Below, piece after piece: positions 10,706 through 22,807 of a stretch of DNA of 64,000 bases. The DNA is taken from contig OZ007576.1 of assembly GCA_963931925.1 (NCBI GenBank), positions 16,771,577 through 16,835,576 of the forward strand. Reading direction: 5' to 3'. Below the pieces are notes generated by a model. The model ran no database searches, was not told where the DNA came from, and saw nothing but the letters and a program-made list of their open reading frames with translations. The translations under genes were made by a program, and so were the position numbers. This stretch comes from Onchidella celtica. Taxonomy: Eukaryota; Mollusca; Gastropoda; Systellommatophora; Onchidiidae. The number at the start of each line of letters is the position of its first letter. Position 1 is the first letter of the stretch.

Positions 10706-11787
10706 TTAGGGTATGGAAAGTAAAATAACGACCAGCGCAATAACAGTAGAAGAAAAAAATATGACGAAACCAAGTAGGTCCAACTGCCGATGGCTCAGCA
10801 GGTAGAAATTTCGCATTGTTTTCTTTGTTGGGGGTTCAGCTCTGCTTTCCACCACTTTGTCCTCCTGCTCAGCATTGCCGAGAGGATTGCTGAGGTCGCC
10901 ATTCATGAATGTTCCATTTCTATGATGAGAGTGGATAGTATCCGCAGAAGAGTCATGCCTAATTTGCCTTGAAGAAATGTTTGTAGTCGCTGAAGAGTTC
11001 TTTTTGCAACCCGCAACACCAAAAGGACAGCAGATCCTTGTTTGCGATCTGGTCATGACATCTGTATAAGGAGAGAATCGGTCGTCATTATCAAAGCCAT
11101 GTCTTCCTTTTGTAAATGTCTGTCTCATTTCTTCTCCCTGTCTCAATTCTTCTCCGTTTTCTTGGTGGTATCTTCTAAGGATAAGCGCCTCGACGGCTGT
11201 CACTGCGCCAATGATAATCCATAAAGCCATAATCAACCAGACCAATTTAGGCAGTTGGTCCATACTTCTGGGGACGACGCTAACGATAAAGTTGATGAAA
11301 ACAGTCATTGCGACGAAAAGAGAGATAAGAAATGACATTTTCTCTCCGGACTCCGCAGGGATGCAGAACACGAGGAACGTTGTAATACACATGGCAGCCA
11401 GCGGGAATATCACTGTAGCTACGTAGAAGACACTTCGCCTCTTCATAGTAAACCAGCACTCTGTATAATTCACATTATTGAGAACGTTGATCTCCCCACA
11501 GCCATGACCCAGTAGTCTCCACTCAGCACTAGTTGAAAAGTACTGTGTTAGATCTATTGGGAAAGGGAAATTCTAACTGACTGACGTAGTTCGTCCACGG
11601 ACAAGATTTGGACTGGATCAAAATGCAGATCCACAGCGTCATTCCCGGCTATATCTGGTGCCAATTTGTGCTGTATGGCCGGGCACGACAGTATCCGGCG
11701 TTTCAGGTCAATATGGGATTGTTGAATCTGAGCATTGGTCACTACTGGTAGTAAAACAATTGTACACCAGATCAGCATTGTCCCCAT
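10706..11787 (-). pseudogene. Nicotinic acetylcholine receptor-like subunit lacking most of the ligand-binding domain
   Basis: Cys-loop subunits form pentameric ligand-gated cation channels in the plasma membrane. The frame 11787-11556 gives a signal peptide, a DLKRRIL segment and PVQILSVDELRQ, matching the N-terminus and strands beta1-2, then a TAG. After a stretch that ends like a 3' splice site (11555-11542), frame 11541-10706 continues with TSAEWRLLG (beta9), KRRSVFY (pre-M1), M1 (IFPLAAMCITTFLVF), GEKMSF and M2, M3, a 125-residue intracellular loop, and M4 ending the protein. The conserved tryptophan loops, the true Cys-loop and the whole beta3-beta8 core are absent, with no room for them in the 14 bases between the parts. 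The GTG at 11473 is not a genuine start. It is most simply an internally deleted, inactive copy; a functional truncated subunit joined to exons elsewhere cannot be excluded. Confidence 0.78.
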
Positions 11788-11789
11788 AG

Positions 11790-14700
11790 TTGAAAGAGCT
11801 TCTGGGACGGATCAGAAGTTTTTTCTGTTTCAAAATATCATGTACACTTTGTTGGGGGCGGTGATGGACCTACATTTTTGGGGCCGGGAAGCTTGAACCG
11901 TTATGGGGCCCCCTCGCTACCAGCAACAATAGGGCAACATCCAAAATTCACTCATTAAAAATGTTTCTTCACGGCCTCTCTGGGGTTAGGGGTCCTGAAG
12001 CTTAAGCTACATTAGTTTCATACATTATAGTAGATCCGACACTAGTTTGGGGAGTCCTGGTTTGGGTTTTTGAAAGTTAACTCTGTCGTCACGCACTGCG
12101 ATTATTAATTAGTTCTTGAAACACACATTTTATTTTACACCTCCTGATTATGACTCTTATAATAAAAACAACAAAAACAATAGCTACCGAGCTTTCCATG
12201 CTGTAGAGTTTAAAAATATCCACACTTGAACTAGCTCTATCATAGTGTTTCTATGTCAATTAGGCACTAATAGTTTTCTTTTTAATTTGATCAATGTTTA
12301 AAAAGTGTATTAGTCACTGTCAGATATGCTTATGAATAGTTTGCGCCTCTTCTCTTCTCGTGATAGTCAAAATGGATTTGAATGTAGTACTTTTCGTGAT
12401 GTAGTATTTTGATAAATTATATACGAGCCCTTTTTCTTTTCAGTTTGGTAAAGACTACATAATATCCGCTTACAAGGATACTTTTGGTAGTGCATACTTC
12501 CTGCATCTTCTGTGTCGTTATATTATTATGTCGTTTTTTAAATATTTTTTAAAATTTCAATCTCATTCCATTTTACTTTTTCACCAATGGTACTTTCATT
12601 TCAGATATTTCATTCACTGATTTACCGTATCTCGTGAAAGTAGCCATGCTCGTCCTTTTACCAGATTCACCCACCCACATTTAATCTGAAAATGTTATCA
12701 ATTGATATTAGGACAGGACGAGCCTGCTCTGGAAGAAAGCTATAGCCCCCATTCTTGTCATCACACACAAATTGAACACGCTATAATTCTAACTTAATTT
12801 ATGACACGGCAAGTAAATACCAATATTCACTTGTTCCAACATCACGCCGTATGCGGATAAACTTGCGATCCAGTATTGAACACAAAAACTGGAACCTCTG
12901 TAGAATCGATCAGAACTGAGACATGCAGTGAATACACGCATCTCCACTGGTCGCTTACTAACTTGTCCACAGAATTTCAAAGGTCGTGATAAAAAGTTAC
13001 AGAAGATCTACACGGACTGATACTTTTCAAAGAACGGTTATCGAAGCAAATCAGTCAATCCAATGATAAAACTGAAACTGTCAACAGACAAGTACCAGTT
13101 CATGAGTCTCGAGTAAATGATTTGTTCAGGCCACCTCGGATTACTTCAGCGCGTACTCAGGCCACACAAAGGGCGCAGTAATACGTCGCAGATCACTTTC
13201 AATTTACACGAACGTCCCCGGGGCCCCACGCTTTCCTGAATCTGCGGCAACCTCTTTAAAAATGATGATTGAAACGATGGTGCTCTGCTGGAGACTATAG
13301 CCGAATCATTTAACTCCCATGATTAATTCAAAACATCGCTTAATCAAAACTGTGTAGATAATGTCGTTTCTTTCTTTCTTTTTTTTGTTGTTTTTTTTTG
13401 TTTGTTCTGTCCCTTCTGACACTCCCGAACGTTCATTTAATTTCATCCCTCTGTTGTGTAAACTGATTTCTGATCAAAACAATTTAAGCTGTTGATAGGC
13501 GACTGTTGTCTAATTACAATGCCCAGTAGAAAAAATACTGTGTTCACTGCTCATCCGTTGCTTTCTGTGTAAAAGACTGCGTTCCGGTAAAAAGGGCCAA
13601 CAGTTTCTGTTTGTTCTTTCTTCTTTTCCTTTTTTCTTTCCATTCCTATTTTCTGTCTCTCTTTATTGACATTTTTTTACCATACACCGCCCCCCCCCCC
13701 CTACTGGACAGGTATTAGTGAACTGTTATATCGTGAATGGTTTAAAGTGTGTTACCTTTGTCCGTGCCTTGTAGATGTAAGGAGAAAAGCTGTAAACGAA
13801 ATAAAGACAAAGACAAAGGAAGAAGAAATTAATTGTGAATAAACAATTAAGTAAACAAGTAAACAGATAAAAAATGACTGCACAAGTAAATGAGCAAATA
13901 AAAAGAAATAAACAAATATAAATAAATAAATAGAAATAAATTCATGGTTTTCAAGTTGTCTGACCGACAAGTCCCATGCCCAGCGTTCCTGGCCATTTTC
14001 TCTCATACCGATTCTGATATGGATCGACATTTTGGCATGAGCGCAAAAACTGTCAACGGTTTCAACTGTCAGTTAATAATTGACAGAACTGAAGAATGGG
14101 TTTCATTGCCCAGTCTGTAATTAAAAGTGATTATCTGCTGCCACCAATTTAATCACATACAGTTCAGCTTACAATAAAACACCACAGACTTTTGGTCTGT
14201 TAAAGAGTCCAAGCATATTGAATTGATTTGTTCCCAGTTTTAGCAACATGAATTTTAAGGGACGTGAAAAATATAAATAATCTATTGAGGCTGCTGTGAA
14301 AAAAAAAATCTATGGAACTGTAGCCATATTCGCCAAACTGACTTATTTATATCTTATAAAATCGCTTTTCTTCTTCATTTTTTAAAATCCAACCCATCTG
14401 ACCTGTATGGTAAAGAGGGAAAAAGACGATATAGATTTAAAAGCTAAATGAATGTTAACGTTATAAGTTTGAGTTGGAATTTGGGTTTAACGACGCGTCG
14501 GCACGACGTCTAAAAACAAACAGAGAGAGTCAGAGATGATCTTTTTTGCCAACTGCCATTTGAAGCAGTAGTGTTTCCTGATGTGGTAGGCTGTTGTTAA
14601 TTTTCCTAATGGATTGTTCAGACAGTATGTGTGTGTGTGAGTAATGTTCTCATTTGCTGGTAATGTTGTGTGAGCAATGTGCGTGTGTGCGGTATGCGCC

Positions 14701-15125
14701 AAAGGCCTGTCTGCCTTAATTATTGTATTGACTGTTGTACTGTTGCTGATGCTGTGACAACAAATTTCCTGACAATAATAAAATTATATCTTATCTGTCT
14801 TACAGCGGCCACCTTAAGCCTTTCATGGTGTTTTTGTGATCTTACTTTGGGCTAGCTTTCAGCGATCAGATTACTGTAGATAAGATCAAAGTGAAGGTAA
14901 AGATCTAATGGGCAAAGGCCGGTATTGTAAAGAATGTCTAAATGGACCCTATAATTACGATAAAAATCTGTGAACTGACTCTCTGCCACAAACTGCGCTG
15001 AACGGTTCATCTGGAAAATACCCACTTCAAATAATAGTCTTTGTGGAAATATCCATAATTTGGCACTTAACCATATTTTGTAATGCTCATATACACTGCT
15101 ATTGTATGACAGTACACAATACAGC
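11790..15125. other. Intergenic, no gene seen
   Basis: AT-rich sequence without recognisable exons. It contains a 12-C run at 13690-13701, an A-rich degenerate AAATAAAC tract over 13796-13942, and a short TG run near 14630. Open frames here are low-complexity. Confidence 0.6.
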
Positions 15126-15129
15126 CTGC

Positions 15130-18100
15130 TACTGTCACCCCCACTGCCTTGTGGGTCATCTCGGGAGAGAGGAAGACTAGGGGAAGGTAACCCTGAATAC
15201 AAATACCACACTGCCTTGTGTGTTGCTATGATAGCAAAGGCTATGGGAGTAAACCCAGACAGAAAATCAGGAGTGGAGACCCGAAGGTGGTTGTCAGGGA
15301 GAACTGCATCAAACTGGCTTCCAGCATCTTCTGCAGCCGGACTAGTTCCAAATGTATTGACCTGGTCTCTCCCTTGGGTTTAACTAGAATGGCAGAGAGA
15401 GGGGTGGTGCCTCTGGGCAAAGCACCATCTCTTAAAAATAGCCCAGGCAAGGCAGCAAAACGAGGAGGCGTTTGCTCGGGCTTGGCAAGCGTCTGTCTCT
15501 CCTCTATAAGCCCACCCATTTCCGATTTGGAGAGGACACTCCAGCCATCCGTTACGGATGGGCACAACACGGGAGGTGGCAGTTACCGGTGATAAGCTCA
15601 ATCCATTTGGCGTACGGATGAGCGCCAGGGGTCCCCTCTGTCGGTGGGAGCGGCTTTTCAGCTGCATTGATCAACTACCGCCCGCCGTAACCTGGGCAGC
15701 CCCCAGGCAGTTGGGTGTTGTTCCGCCACGTCAGCCTGCTTCATAAGGTGGTTGGAGCTAGACCAAAAGTCAAAAAGCTGACGTAAAGTGTGCACCTGGC
15801 AAAAACAGAAAAATACTAAAACTTGGTACCTGGAACGTCAGAACAATGCGCCCAGGCTTGCAACAGCAAGATCTCACTGATATTGACTCCATCAGGAAAT
15901 CCCAAATTATTGATCGAGAACTTCAGCTACTAAACATCGACATCGCTGCCCTTCAAGAAACTCGACTTCCCGACTCCGGGTCAGTCAAAGAAGAAAACTA
16001 CACCTTCTTCTGGCAGGGCCTTAGCAGCGAACAGCCGAGAATCCACGGCGTGGGCTTCGCCGTAAAAAACTCCCTTATCAATTCGATCGCAACTCCAATT
16101 GGAGTGTCAGAACGCATCATGACACTCAGACTGAACACCCGGTCTGGTTTTACCAACATTATCTGTGTCTATGCCCCAACACTTACCTCCTCTGACGAAA
16201 CCAAAGACATTTTCTACGAGGCATTGCAGAGGACTCTCCACAACATCCCTCTCACCGAAGGCCTGCTAATTCTGGGTGACTTTAACGCTCGAGTGGGAGC
16301 AGATCACTCCGCATGGCCAAAGTGCATTGGGCACTTCGGCATTGGCAACATCAACGAAAACGGGCAGCGCCTTCTGGAGCTATGCTCCGTAAACTCATTA
16401 TGTGTTACAAACACGTACTTTGACCTTAAGAGATGCCAAAGAACATCATGGCGCCATCCCAGGTCTGGCCATTGGCATCAATTAGATCTTATTCTCTCAA
16501 GGAGGAAGAGTTTGGGCTGTATAAAAATAACTCGTTCCCTCCACAGTGCTGACTGTGACACCGACCATGCACTGGTAGTCAGCAAAATCAAAATTTCGGC
16601 CAAGAAAATATACAGATCGAAAGCCCCTTCAATCCCTAAGATCAATGTAACAGCAATCAGAGATGAATCAAATAGAAAGTCATTTGAAAAGTTATTTGCT
16701 GAAAGCATGGATAATGTCAGCCAATGTGACTCGGTAGATGAAACATGGAACACTCTCAGTTCAAAAATTCATGACTGTGCCATCAAGTCTTTTGGACAGC
16801 ATAACGTTTCAAACAACGACTGGGTAGCCCAGAACAGCGAAATTCTCCTACCTCTCATTGAGCAAAAGAAATCTGCTTTCAATGAGTATAACAAAAATTG
16901 CAATCAGAGTACAAAAACTTGTTTGAAAAATGCAAAAGCTAAACTTCAGCTGGAGGTAAGACGTTGCGCCAACAAATACTGGACAGACTTGTGTAACAGC
17001 ATACAAGAGGCAAATGAAAAGGGAGATATGAAAACCGCCTTTAGTCAGATGAAAGTAGCTCTTGGGCCAATCATCACCAAAAGCGCCCCACTTAAGTCTG
17101 TAAATGGTGAACCCATCACAGATAAAAATGAACAACTGAATAGGTGGGTAGAGCATTACTCTCTGTTGTATTCAACTGAGAAAAATATTCCACCAGATTT
17201 TGAGGAACACCTCCAAAAACTGCCAATAATGGCCGAACTTGACGCTGAACCTTCCTTAGTCGAGCTTTCCAATGCAATCGACCACCTGTCTGCTGGAAAA
17301 GCCACAGGAAGTGACAACATTCCTGCAGAGGTATTAAAAGACCTAAAAGGCCCACTATTACCACACCTGTATAATCTGTTACTGCAGTGTTGGAAAGAAG
17401 GCGTGATATCACATGATATGAGAGACGCCAAAATTGTCACACTTTACAAGAACAAAGGAGACAAAGGCGACTGCAACAACTATCGAGGCATATCCCTCCT
17501 CAGCATTACTGGAAAGGCTTTTGCTCGCGTCATCCTCTGCCGCCTTCAACAACTGGCGGAAAAAGTCTTACCAGAAACACAATGTGGCTTTCGAAGCAAA
17601 CGATCAACTATTGACATGATATTTGCACTTCGGCAAATCCAAGAAAAATGTAAAGAACAAAACAGGCCGCTTATAACATGCTTTGTGGACCTAACAAAGG
17701 CTTTCGACACCGTAAGCCGATCTGGCCTGTATGCAGTCCTTAAATCCATAGGCTGTCCACCAACATTGCTAAAACTTATTGCATCCTTCCACACTGATAT
17801 GAGGGCATGTGTCAACTTTGAAGGCTGCACATCCAATTCATTTGCTGTAAACAGCGGTGTGAAGCAGGGATGTGTTCTTGCTCCTACCTTATTTGGTATA
17901 TATTTTGCAGCCCTACTCAAGAATGCCTTTGGTCAATGTTCAGGTGGAGTACTTATTAACACCAGAGTGGACGGCTCCATTTTTAATGTTGCCAGACTAA
18001 AAGCAAAATCTCGTACAGAGCATATTATGTTACAAGAGCTCCTCTTCGCAGATGATGCTGCAATCGTGGCCCACGATGAAACCACGCTCCAGGCTCTCAT

Positions 18101-19030
18101 CAATAGCCTTGACAAATTCATGCTAAGGATCAGTGTCTCAAAAACTGTAGTTTTGACACAAGGCTTGAGAAACCCCAACCCAATCATGCTGAATGGCTCT
18201 CCTCTGGAGCAAGTGGGAAAATTCTGCTACCTAGGCTCAACCATCAGTGGTAGCACAGACATAACAACTGAAATAAATGCCAGAATAGGAAAGGCGGCCA
18301 CAGCTTTTGGCAAACTCTCAAAAAGGGTGTGGAACAATAGCAAGCTGACCATCAAAACAAAGGTACTCGTGTACCAAACTTGCGTCCTAAGCACCCTGCT
18401 GTATGGCTCAGAGACATGGACCACCTACTCCAAACATGAAAGATCCATCAACTCCTTCCACCTGCGCTGCCTACGCAAAATTCTCAAGATCAAGTGGCAA
18501 GACAGGATCTCAAATATCGAAGTTCTGAGCCGAGCCAACATTCCATCAACTCAGGCTCTCCTAGGCAAAAAAAGACTGCGGTGGCTTGGACATCTCCACC
18601 GTATGGAAAATGATCGCATCCCCAGACAAATTCTCTACGGGGAACTTGCTACTGGCAACCGACCCAGAGGTAGGCCACATCTGCGATTCAAAGACACTTG
18701 CAAGGTCACGATGAAAGCATTCAACATCGACCCCAATGAATGGGAGAACCTTGCAAATGATCGAAGCAGATGGAGACAAAAATTGCGCAGTGGCACGCTC
18801 GCAATAGACTTCAAGGCAAAAGAAACATACCTGACAAAACGACAGAGGCGGAATGAAAACACTCGCCAAAGTGAACCCAAAAGACTGACCTGCAATCACT
18901 GCCATCGCACTCTCGGGTCAAACATTGGTAGAATAAGCCACGAGAGAAGCTGTCAGTCAAAGTGAAAGTGAATATTCTAGCTGCTAAGACCGTCTGTAAA
19001 GACGCTAAAGGCCATATATATATATACACT
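15130..19030 (+). mobile_element. RTE-like LINE, near full length
   Basis: The element has a GC-richer 5' leader from about 15130 and one long ORF. Its short 3' end finishes in a (TA)n tract at 19013-19026, as RTE-type elements often end in a simple repeat. A frame in the leader (15218-15592) codes for a Ser/Pro/Arg-rich peptide and may be untranslated or a remnant ORF1. The 5' boundary is approximate; I did not find a clear target duplication. Confidence 0.8.
15846..18965 (+). CDS. RTE-like endonuclease/reverse transcriptase, intact, 1039 aa
   Basis: It nicks target DNA and reverse-transcribes the element. Endonuclease motifs are LQETR (36-40), GDFNARVG (144-151) and TDHALVV (about 240). 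Reverse transcriptase motifs are GSDNIPAEVL, NNYRGISLLS, CGFRSKRST, FVDLTKAFDT, GVKQGCVLAPTLF and FADD near residue 735. The C-terminal region has GNRPRGRPHLRFKD, common in RTE-type proteins, and ends with a CxxC...H...C zinc motif (C1016, C1019, H1032, C1036). The frame is open upstream to a TAG near 15760 and spells GTWNVRT directly before the first ATG. That is the canonical first motif of this endonuclease, so the true protein probably starts upstream without an ATG or by another mechanism. There is no stop or frameshift, so the copy is young. Confidence 0.92.
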   Translation: MRPGLQQQDLTDIDSIRKSQIIDRELQLLNIDIAALQETRLPDSGSVKEENYTFFWQGLSSEQPRIHGVGFAVKNSLINSIATPIGVSERIMTLRLNTRSGFTNIICVYAPTLTSSDETKDIFYEALQRTLHNIPLTEGLLILGDFNARVGADHSAWPKCIGHFGIGNINENGQRLLELCSVNSLCVTNTYFDLKRCQRTSWRHPRSGHWHQLDLILSRRKSLGCIKITRSLHSADCDTDHALVVSKIKISAKKIYRSKAPSIPKINVTAIRDESNRKSFEKLFAESMDNVSQCDSVDETWNTLSSKIHDCAIKSFGQHNVSNNDWVAQNSEILLPLIEQKKSAFNEYNKNCNQSTKTCLKNAKAKLQLEVRRCANKYWTDLCNSIQEANEKGDMKTAFSQMKVALGPIITKSAPLKSVNGEPITDKNEQLNRWVEHYSLLYSTEKNIPPDFEEHLQKLPIMAELDAEPSLVELSNAIDHLSAGKATGSDNIPAEVLKDLKGPLLPHLYNLLLQCWKEGVISHDMRDAKIVTLYKNKGDKGDCNNYRGISLLSITGKAFARVILCRLQQLAEKVLPETQCGFRSKRSTIDMIFALRQIQEKCKEQNRPLITCFVDLTKAFDTVSRSGLYAVLKSIGCPPTLLKLIASFHTDMRACVNFEGCTSNSFAVNSGVKQGCVLAPTLFGIYFAALLKNAFGQCSGGVLINTRVDGSIFNVARLKAKSRTEHIMLQELLFADDAAIVAHDETTLQALINSLDKFMLRISVSKTVVLTQGLRNPNPIMLNGSPLEQVGKFCYLGSTISGSTDITTEINARIGKAATAFGKLSKRVWNNSKLTIKTKVLVYQTCVLSTLLYGSETWTTYSKHERSINSFHLRCLRKILKIKWQDRISNIEVLSRANIPSTQALLGKKRLRWLGHLHRMENDRIPRQILYGELATGNRPRGRPHLRFKDTCKVTMKAFNIDPNEWENLANDRSRWRQKLRSGTLAIDFKAKETYLTKRQRRNENTRQSEPKRLTCNHCHRTLGSNIGRISHERSCQSK

Positions 19031-19034
19031 GGTA

Positions 19035-19380
19035 TCATTCGTATCCATACCACTGGTTATCGTCTTTCAAAGAGGTCAGTATGAGAACTCTTGTTCTGTG
19101 AAAGAAACTAGTTGGGGACTGAATCAGTTAAATCAACTTGTAAACTTCGGCCCCCTTCAGAAACGACAAGATTCGCGGCGGGTCCACGTCAGAAAAGTGT
19201 TCTTGTTTAAGTTATGAGTAGACAGTGCAAGAGAAGTTCTCCTTTGAAACTTGTTAAAAGTGCATAGAGAACCGATCTCAGAAGGGCGCAATCAATGTCA
19301 GTTATATCACTTCTCTGTCCATTCATTGGATCCTGTATGTACAGTGGAGCAATGCATATCCTGACTTATACAGTCTCACA
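19035..19380. other. Intergenic, no gene seen
   Basis: Short non-coding spacer between the RTE element and a dispersed repeat. Confidence 0.5.
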
Positions 19381-19381
19381 G

Positions 19382-19850
19382 CAGCACAGAATATGGAACT
19401 GCCAGAAGCGAAAGAAGTCTTTCGTGACTACAGGAAGTATGCGCAACGCCATTTTGGATGAAATGCAACTTCACTTGACTTGATCGGCATTAAACTATAC
19501 CCGTTTGCACAGTTCCAATGGCAGTAAAAGCTTACACATTGCTGTAAATAGTTTCAATCGACCGAAAAATATGAATAAACCACAGTAAACAGATATGCAC
19601 ACTGCCTTTGGTGAAGACGGTATCTTTCAATTCTTATTACCGCCGTGACCTAGTTTCACGATCTGGCGAAGTGAGATCTTTCACTAAATACAAACTCGCG
19701 GATGTTACATTGAACATCGTTGCGCACGCGCCCAATTGCGAACAATCGATCTGATCCAAAGTGGCGCAGGGTAGTCAAAACTAATGGTGTATCTCTGCCT
19801 CGCGTCGCTTCTGATAGTATTATCTATTCTGTGTCTTGACCTAAGCCAAT
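19382..19850 (+). repeat. Uninterrupted copy of the dispersed repeat at 8943/10405
   Basis: One continuous 470-bp copy; it joins the two halves that flank the solo LTR. It shows the pre-insertion target, GACGGT. Confidence 0.8.
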
Positions 19851-19859
19851 TCCTCCCTC

Positions 19860-20235
19860 CTACCCAGCGAGGTGGAGAAGCAGACTGGCGGTGACTGCGA
19901 GTTTTAGATTTGGTCAATTGGTTTGGTTCACTTACGCCGCCCAAAATTATGATGCACCACCCACGCCCCTGCATGGTGTATGACTATGCGCCCTCGCAAA
20001 GAATTTTTGTTTGTTTGGCATGTAGGCTGAGCATGCACACTCGCAACAATTGTCTGGAATTAAAAAAAAGGAAGAATTGAAAGTCTTGGGGGAACGACAT
20101 TTATAACCTTGGAACTTCTGACGAAAGACGAAATAAAATTCATAGGAGCACTTGTTCCGTGACGTCGTGACACAAACAAATTCTACTTTGGTGCCCATGT
20201 GTGGGGAAGTGAGAAAATAGTACAGATATCGTCTA
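19860..20235. other. Intergenic, no gene seen
   Basis: No supported feature. Confidence 0.5.
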
Positions 20236-20237
20236 AG

Positions 20238-20559
20238 GTTGTTGTTACCTGTACGTACGTCATCCAAGATTTGTGCCCCAGGGGTACGCATTTTAAAGCC
20301 TTTTGTGACCCCAGAGCTAGAGAGATCCTCCCGAAATACTCCCAACAACAGCCTTGATTAATTATTCTTTCAGATTTTCTTTTTGTTTTCCTCCTGTTTT
20401 TTTTTTGGTTGAAAAGGTATGTGTGTGTGGGGAGGGGGTTGTGTGTTAGGGATTCGATAAGATTTAGGGTTGAGGATCAGGACGGGGTTAGGGATAGGTA
20501 TGATAACGTGCGTGCCCCTAGCGCAAACCGCTTGGGGGTACGTAGGTGCAAGTAACAAC
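20238..20559 (+). mobile_element. MITE copy a, about 320 bp
   Basis: It begins GTTGTTACCTGTACGTACG and ends with the inverse, GCAAGTAACAAC. The long imperfect terminal inverted repeats include GCGCTAGGGG near each end (GTGCCCCAGGGG on the left). The internal TTTCTTTTTGTTTTCCTCCTG marks this orientation. Three more copies occur in the window. Confidence 0.75.
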
Positions 20560-21008
20560 AGCCATTGTATAATATTTCTGTTATTAGTTCAATAATGTCC
20601 ACTCAGATTGTACACGTATTTGATTTCATGAAAACGATTATTTCTATTTGCTTTTTGTATGTTAGAACTTGCAAATGTACAAGACATTTTTTAAAAATTC
20701 AGATCAATATTGTTGTTTAAGAGCAGTAATAAAATGTGGACCCCACAAAAACACCATCACCACCACCAAAAACAGCAACAAGAACAACAACACCAACACG
20801 TACCAATAACAAATACAACAATCACACTATAAAGGAAGTGACGCCCCCCAATGTAATCACGAAAGGCTATTCAACCGATGAGCCTTGAATTCTACAAGAC
20901 ATCATTATTACACATAGAAAGACGTAAAGATGTAAGCGGGCATATTTTAAATAACAACAGCAACAAACTAAGATTGGCGTTACATGGGAAGTACAAGGTT
21001 TTCTTCTT
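20560..21008. other. Intergenic, no gene seen
   Basis: An A/C-rich stretch with CAACAA-type simple sequence lies near 20745-20820. Confidence 0.5.
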
Positions 21009-21187
21009 AAGCTGCGTTTCCATGTGTACGGAAACGGAAACGGCAAAGGAACATCAAAAACCCTTCAAGTAGTGATAGAGAAAGAATGTTTCCAGGTATA
21101 TATTCATGAAAACACTATCGCTTTTTACTACTTGATGGATTGTTGACGTCTCCGTTGCCGTTTCCGTACACATGAAAACGCGGCTTT
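21009..21187. repeat. Palindromic MITE-like element, 179 bp
   Basis: The left end AAGCTGCGTTTCCATGTG and right end, inverted, share TTTCCATGTGTACGGAAACGG-type sequence (right end TTTTCATGTG). The arms also share the AAGTAGT segment nearer the centre. A relative lies in an intron at 45784-45960. Confidence 0.7.
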
Positions 21188-21300
21188 ATCAATGATTGTA
21201 GAGCGTGGGACTAGTTTACAAGACTGTTGGGCAACTATCAACGATGCAAATGGTGTGAGACTTTTTTTTTTCTTGAACACAATAATAATAGAGGGAAACG

Positions 21301-21500
21301 NNNNNNNNNNNNNNNNNNNNNNNNNNNNNNNNNNNNNNNNNNNNNNNNNNNNNNNNNNNNNNNNNNNNNNNNNNNNNNNNNNNNNNNNNNNNNNNNNNNN
21401 NNNNNNNNNNNNNNNNNNNNNNNNNNNNNNNNNNNNNNNNNNNNNNNNNNNNNNNNNNNNNNNNNNNNNNNNNNNNNNNNNNNNNNNNNNNNNNNNNNNN
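21301..21500. other. Assembly gap, 200 N
   Basis: Exactly 200 N; a default-size gap is likely, so true length is unknown. Frames that cross it are artefacts. Confidence 0.99.
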
Positions 21501-21638
21501 GGAAACGTTAATGTCCGGATTTGCCCCGGTCATACCACATCTTTACTATGCAAAGAAGATGTAAGACGTCCAGAAATCACGGTCGCAATGAGAGCAATGT
21601 TGATACTGCTGGTCGCAGGTGTTTGTGTGAAGATGATT

Positions 21639-21941
21639 GTTGTTACCTGTACGCACGTATCCCAAGCCGTTTGCGCTAGGGGCGCGCACGTCCACGTATC
21701 TATCCGTAACCCAGTCCTTATCCTCAACCCCTAAATCTGATCGAATCGATAACCCCGCCCTTTATCCTCTCAACCAAAAAAAAACAGGAGGAAAACAAAA
21801 AGAAAATCTGAAAGAATAATTAATTGAAGCTGTTTTTGGGAGTAGTTCAGGAGGAGCTTTCTAGCTCTGGGGTCACAAACGGCTTTAAAATACCTACTCC
21901 TAGCACACAAAAACTTGGGGAACGTACGTACAAGTAACCAC
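21639..21941 (-). mobile_element. MITE copy b, inverted orientation
   Basis: Same family as 20238-20559, reversed: GTTGTTACCTGTACGCACG, then GTTTGCGCTAGGGGCGCG, with CAGGAGGAAAACAAAAAGAAA inside. It ends ACGTACAAGTAACCAC. Confidence 0.75.
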
Positions 21942-22223
21942 AATCTATGAAGATAGTTATGGGAGACAGTCGTATTCCTGGATCATCATCAGAACTGCAA
22001 GCTGTGTGATGGTCATCTATTCAAGTTGAGTACCATCCTTTGAACGACAGGTAACTGTATACCGTACCGGTATATAATTATGAAACTATCTGAAGTAAAG
22101 ACGAGCAGGATACTTCTCCAAAGATTAACATGACTTGTGTAGCTTGTATAATGTCCCTTTCACTGATTGTTTGCTGTAGTAAACATGACATTCCTCACAC
22201 AACAGTGACTGAAATGTCTGTAA

Positions 22224-22640
22224 GATAAGATAAGATATAATAAGATAGGATAAGATAAGAATCAGTTTATTATCCCATGAGTGAATTCACTTTGACAGAA
22301 TGTGTAAGAGCACATGCATGGGTACACATAACTAACGCATCAATACATAAACATAGTACAACTCAATAAAGGGCTTATTAAATGCAGTAACATGGCATGG
22401 AACATTGGTAAAATATGGCACTCATCTGGCTATAATGCCTTGTTGAGGCGAATTGAGGAGGGCGAAAACGATCTTCTGTATCTTTCTCTGTTTGCCTTGT
22501 TATGTATTATTCTGTTGCTCCTAAATGATCTATAAATTTGATGAAACAGAGGAGGGTGAATGCCATTTAAGATGGATATGAATTGTTTTACACAAATATT
22601 TGAGTACAGACGTTCAAAACTGAAATATGCCGTGTGTCAT
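22224..22640 (-). mobile_element. LINE 3' end fragment
   Basis: On the minus strand a frame of about 40 codons (around 22560-22440) reads LFHQIYRSFRSNRIIHNKAN and then SFSPSSIRLNKAL before a stop. This resembles the extreme C-terminus of CR1/BS-like LINE proteins. A 3' UTR follows, ending in (TTATC)n at 22224-22259, as such elements do. A second C-terminal fragment of the same kind is at 41753. Confidence 0.65.
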
Positions 22641-22807
22641 GTTGCATATTTTCTTGATCACCGTGTTTCAATATTACAGACATCATCATAACGTTCTTCA
22701 CACTATCAGTTTTCGGCTGTATGATGTATATCAAAGGATGTGTTCAAGTAATGACAACACGCCTGGCAATGAAGAAAACATGATTGAGTGACGAACATAG
22801 TAAATTA

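Noticed and set aside
11470..11520. C-x13-C spacing resembling a Cys-loop in the receptor remnant
   Set aside because: It lies between the EWRLL strand and M1, where loop C belongs; the true Cys-loop would be about 70 residues earlier.
21192..21734. Frames spanning 21301-21500
   Set aside because: They run through Ns.
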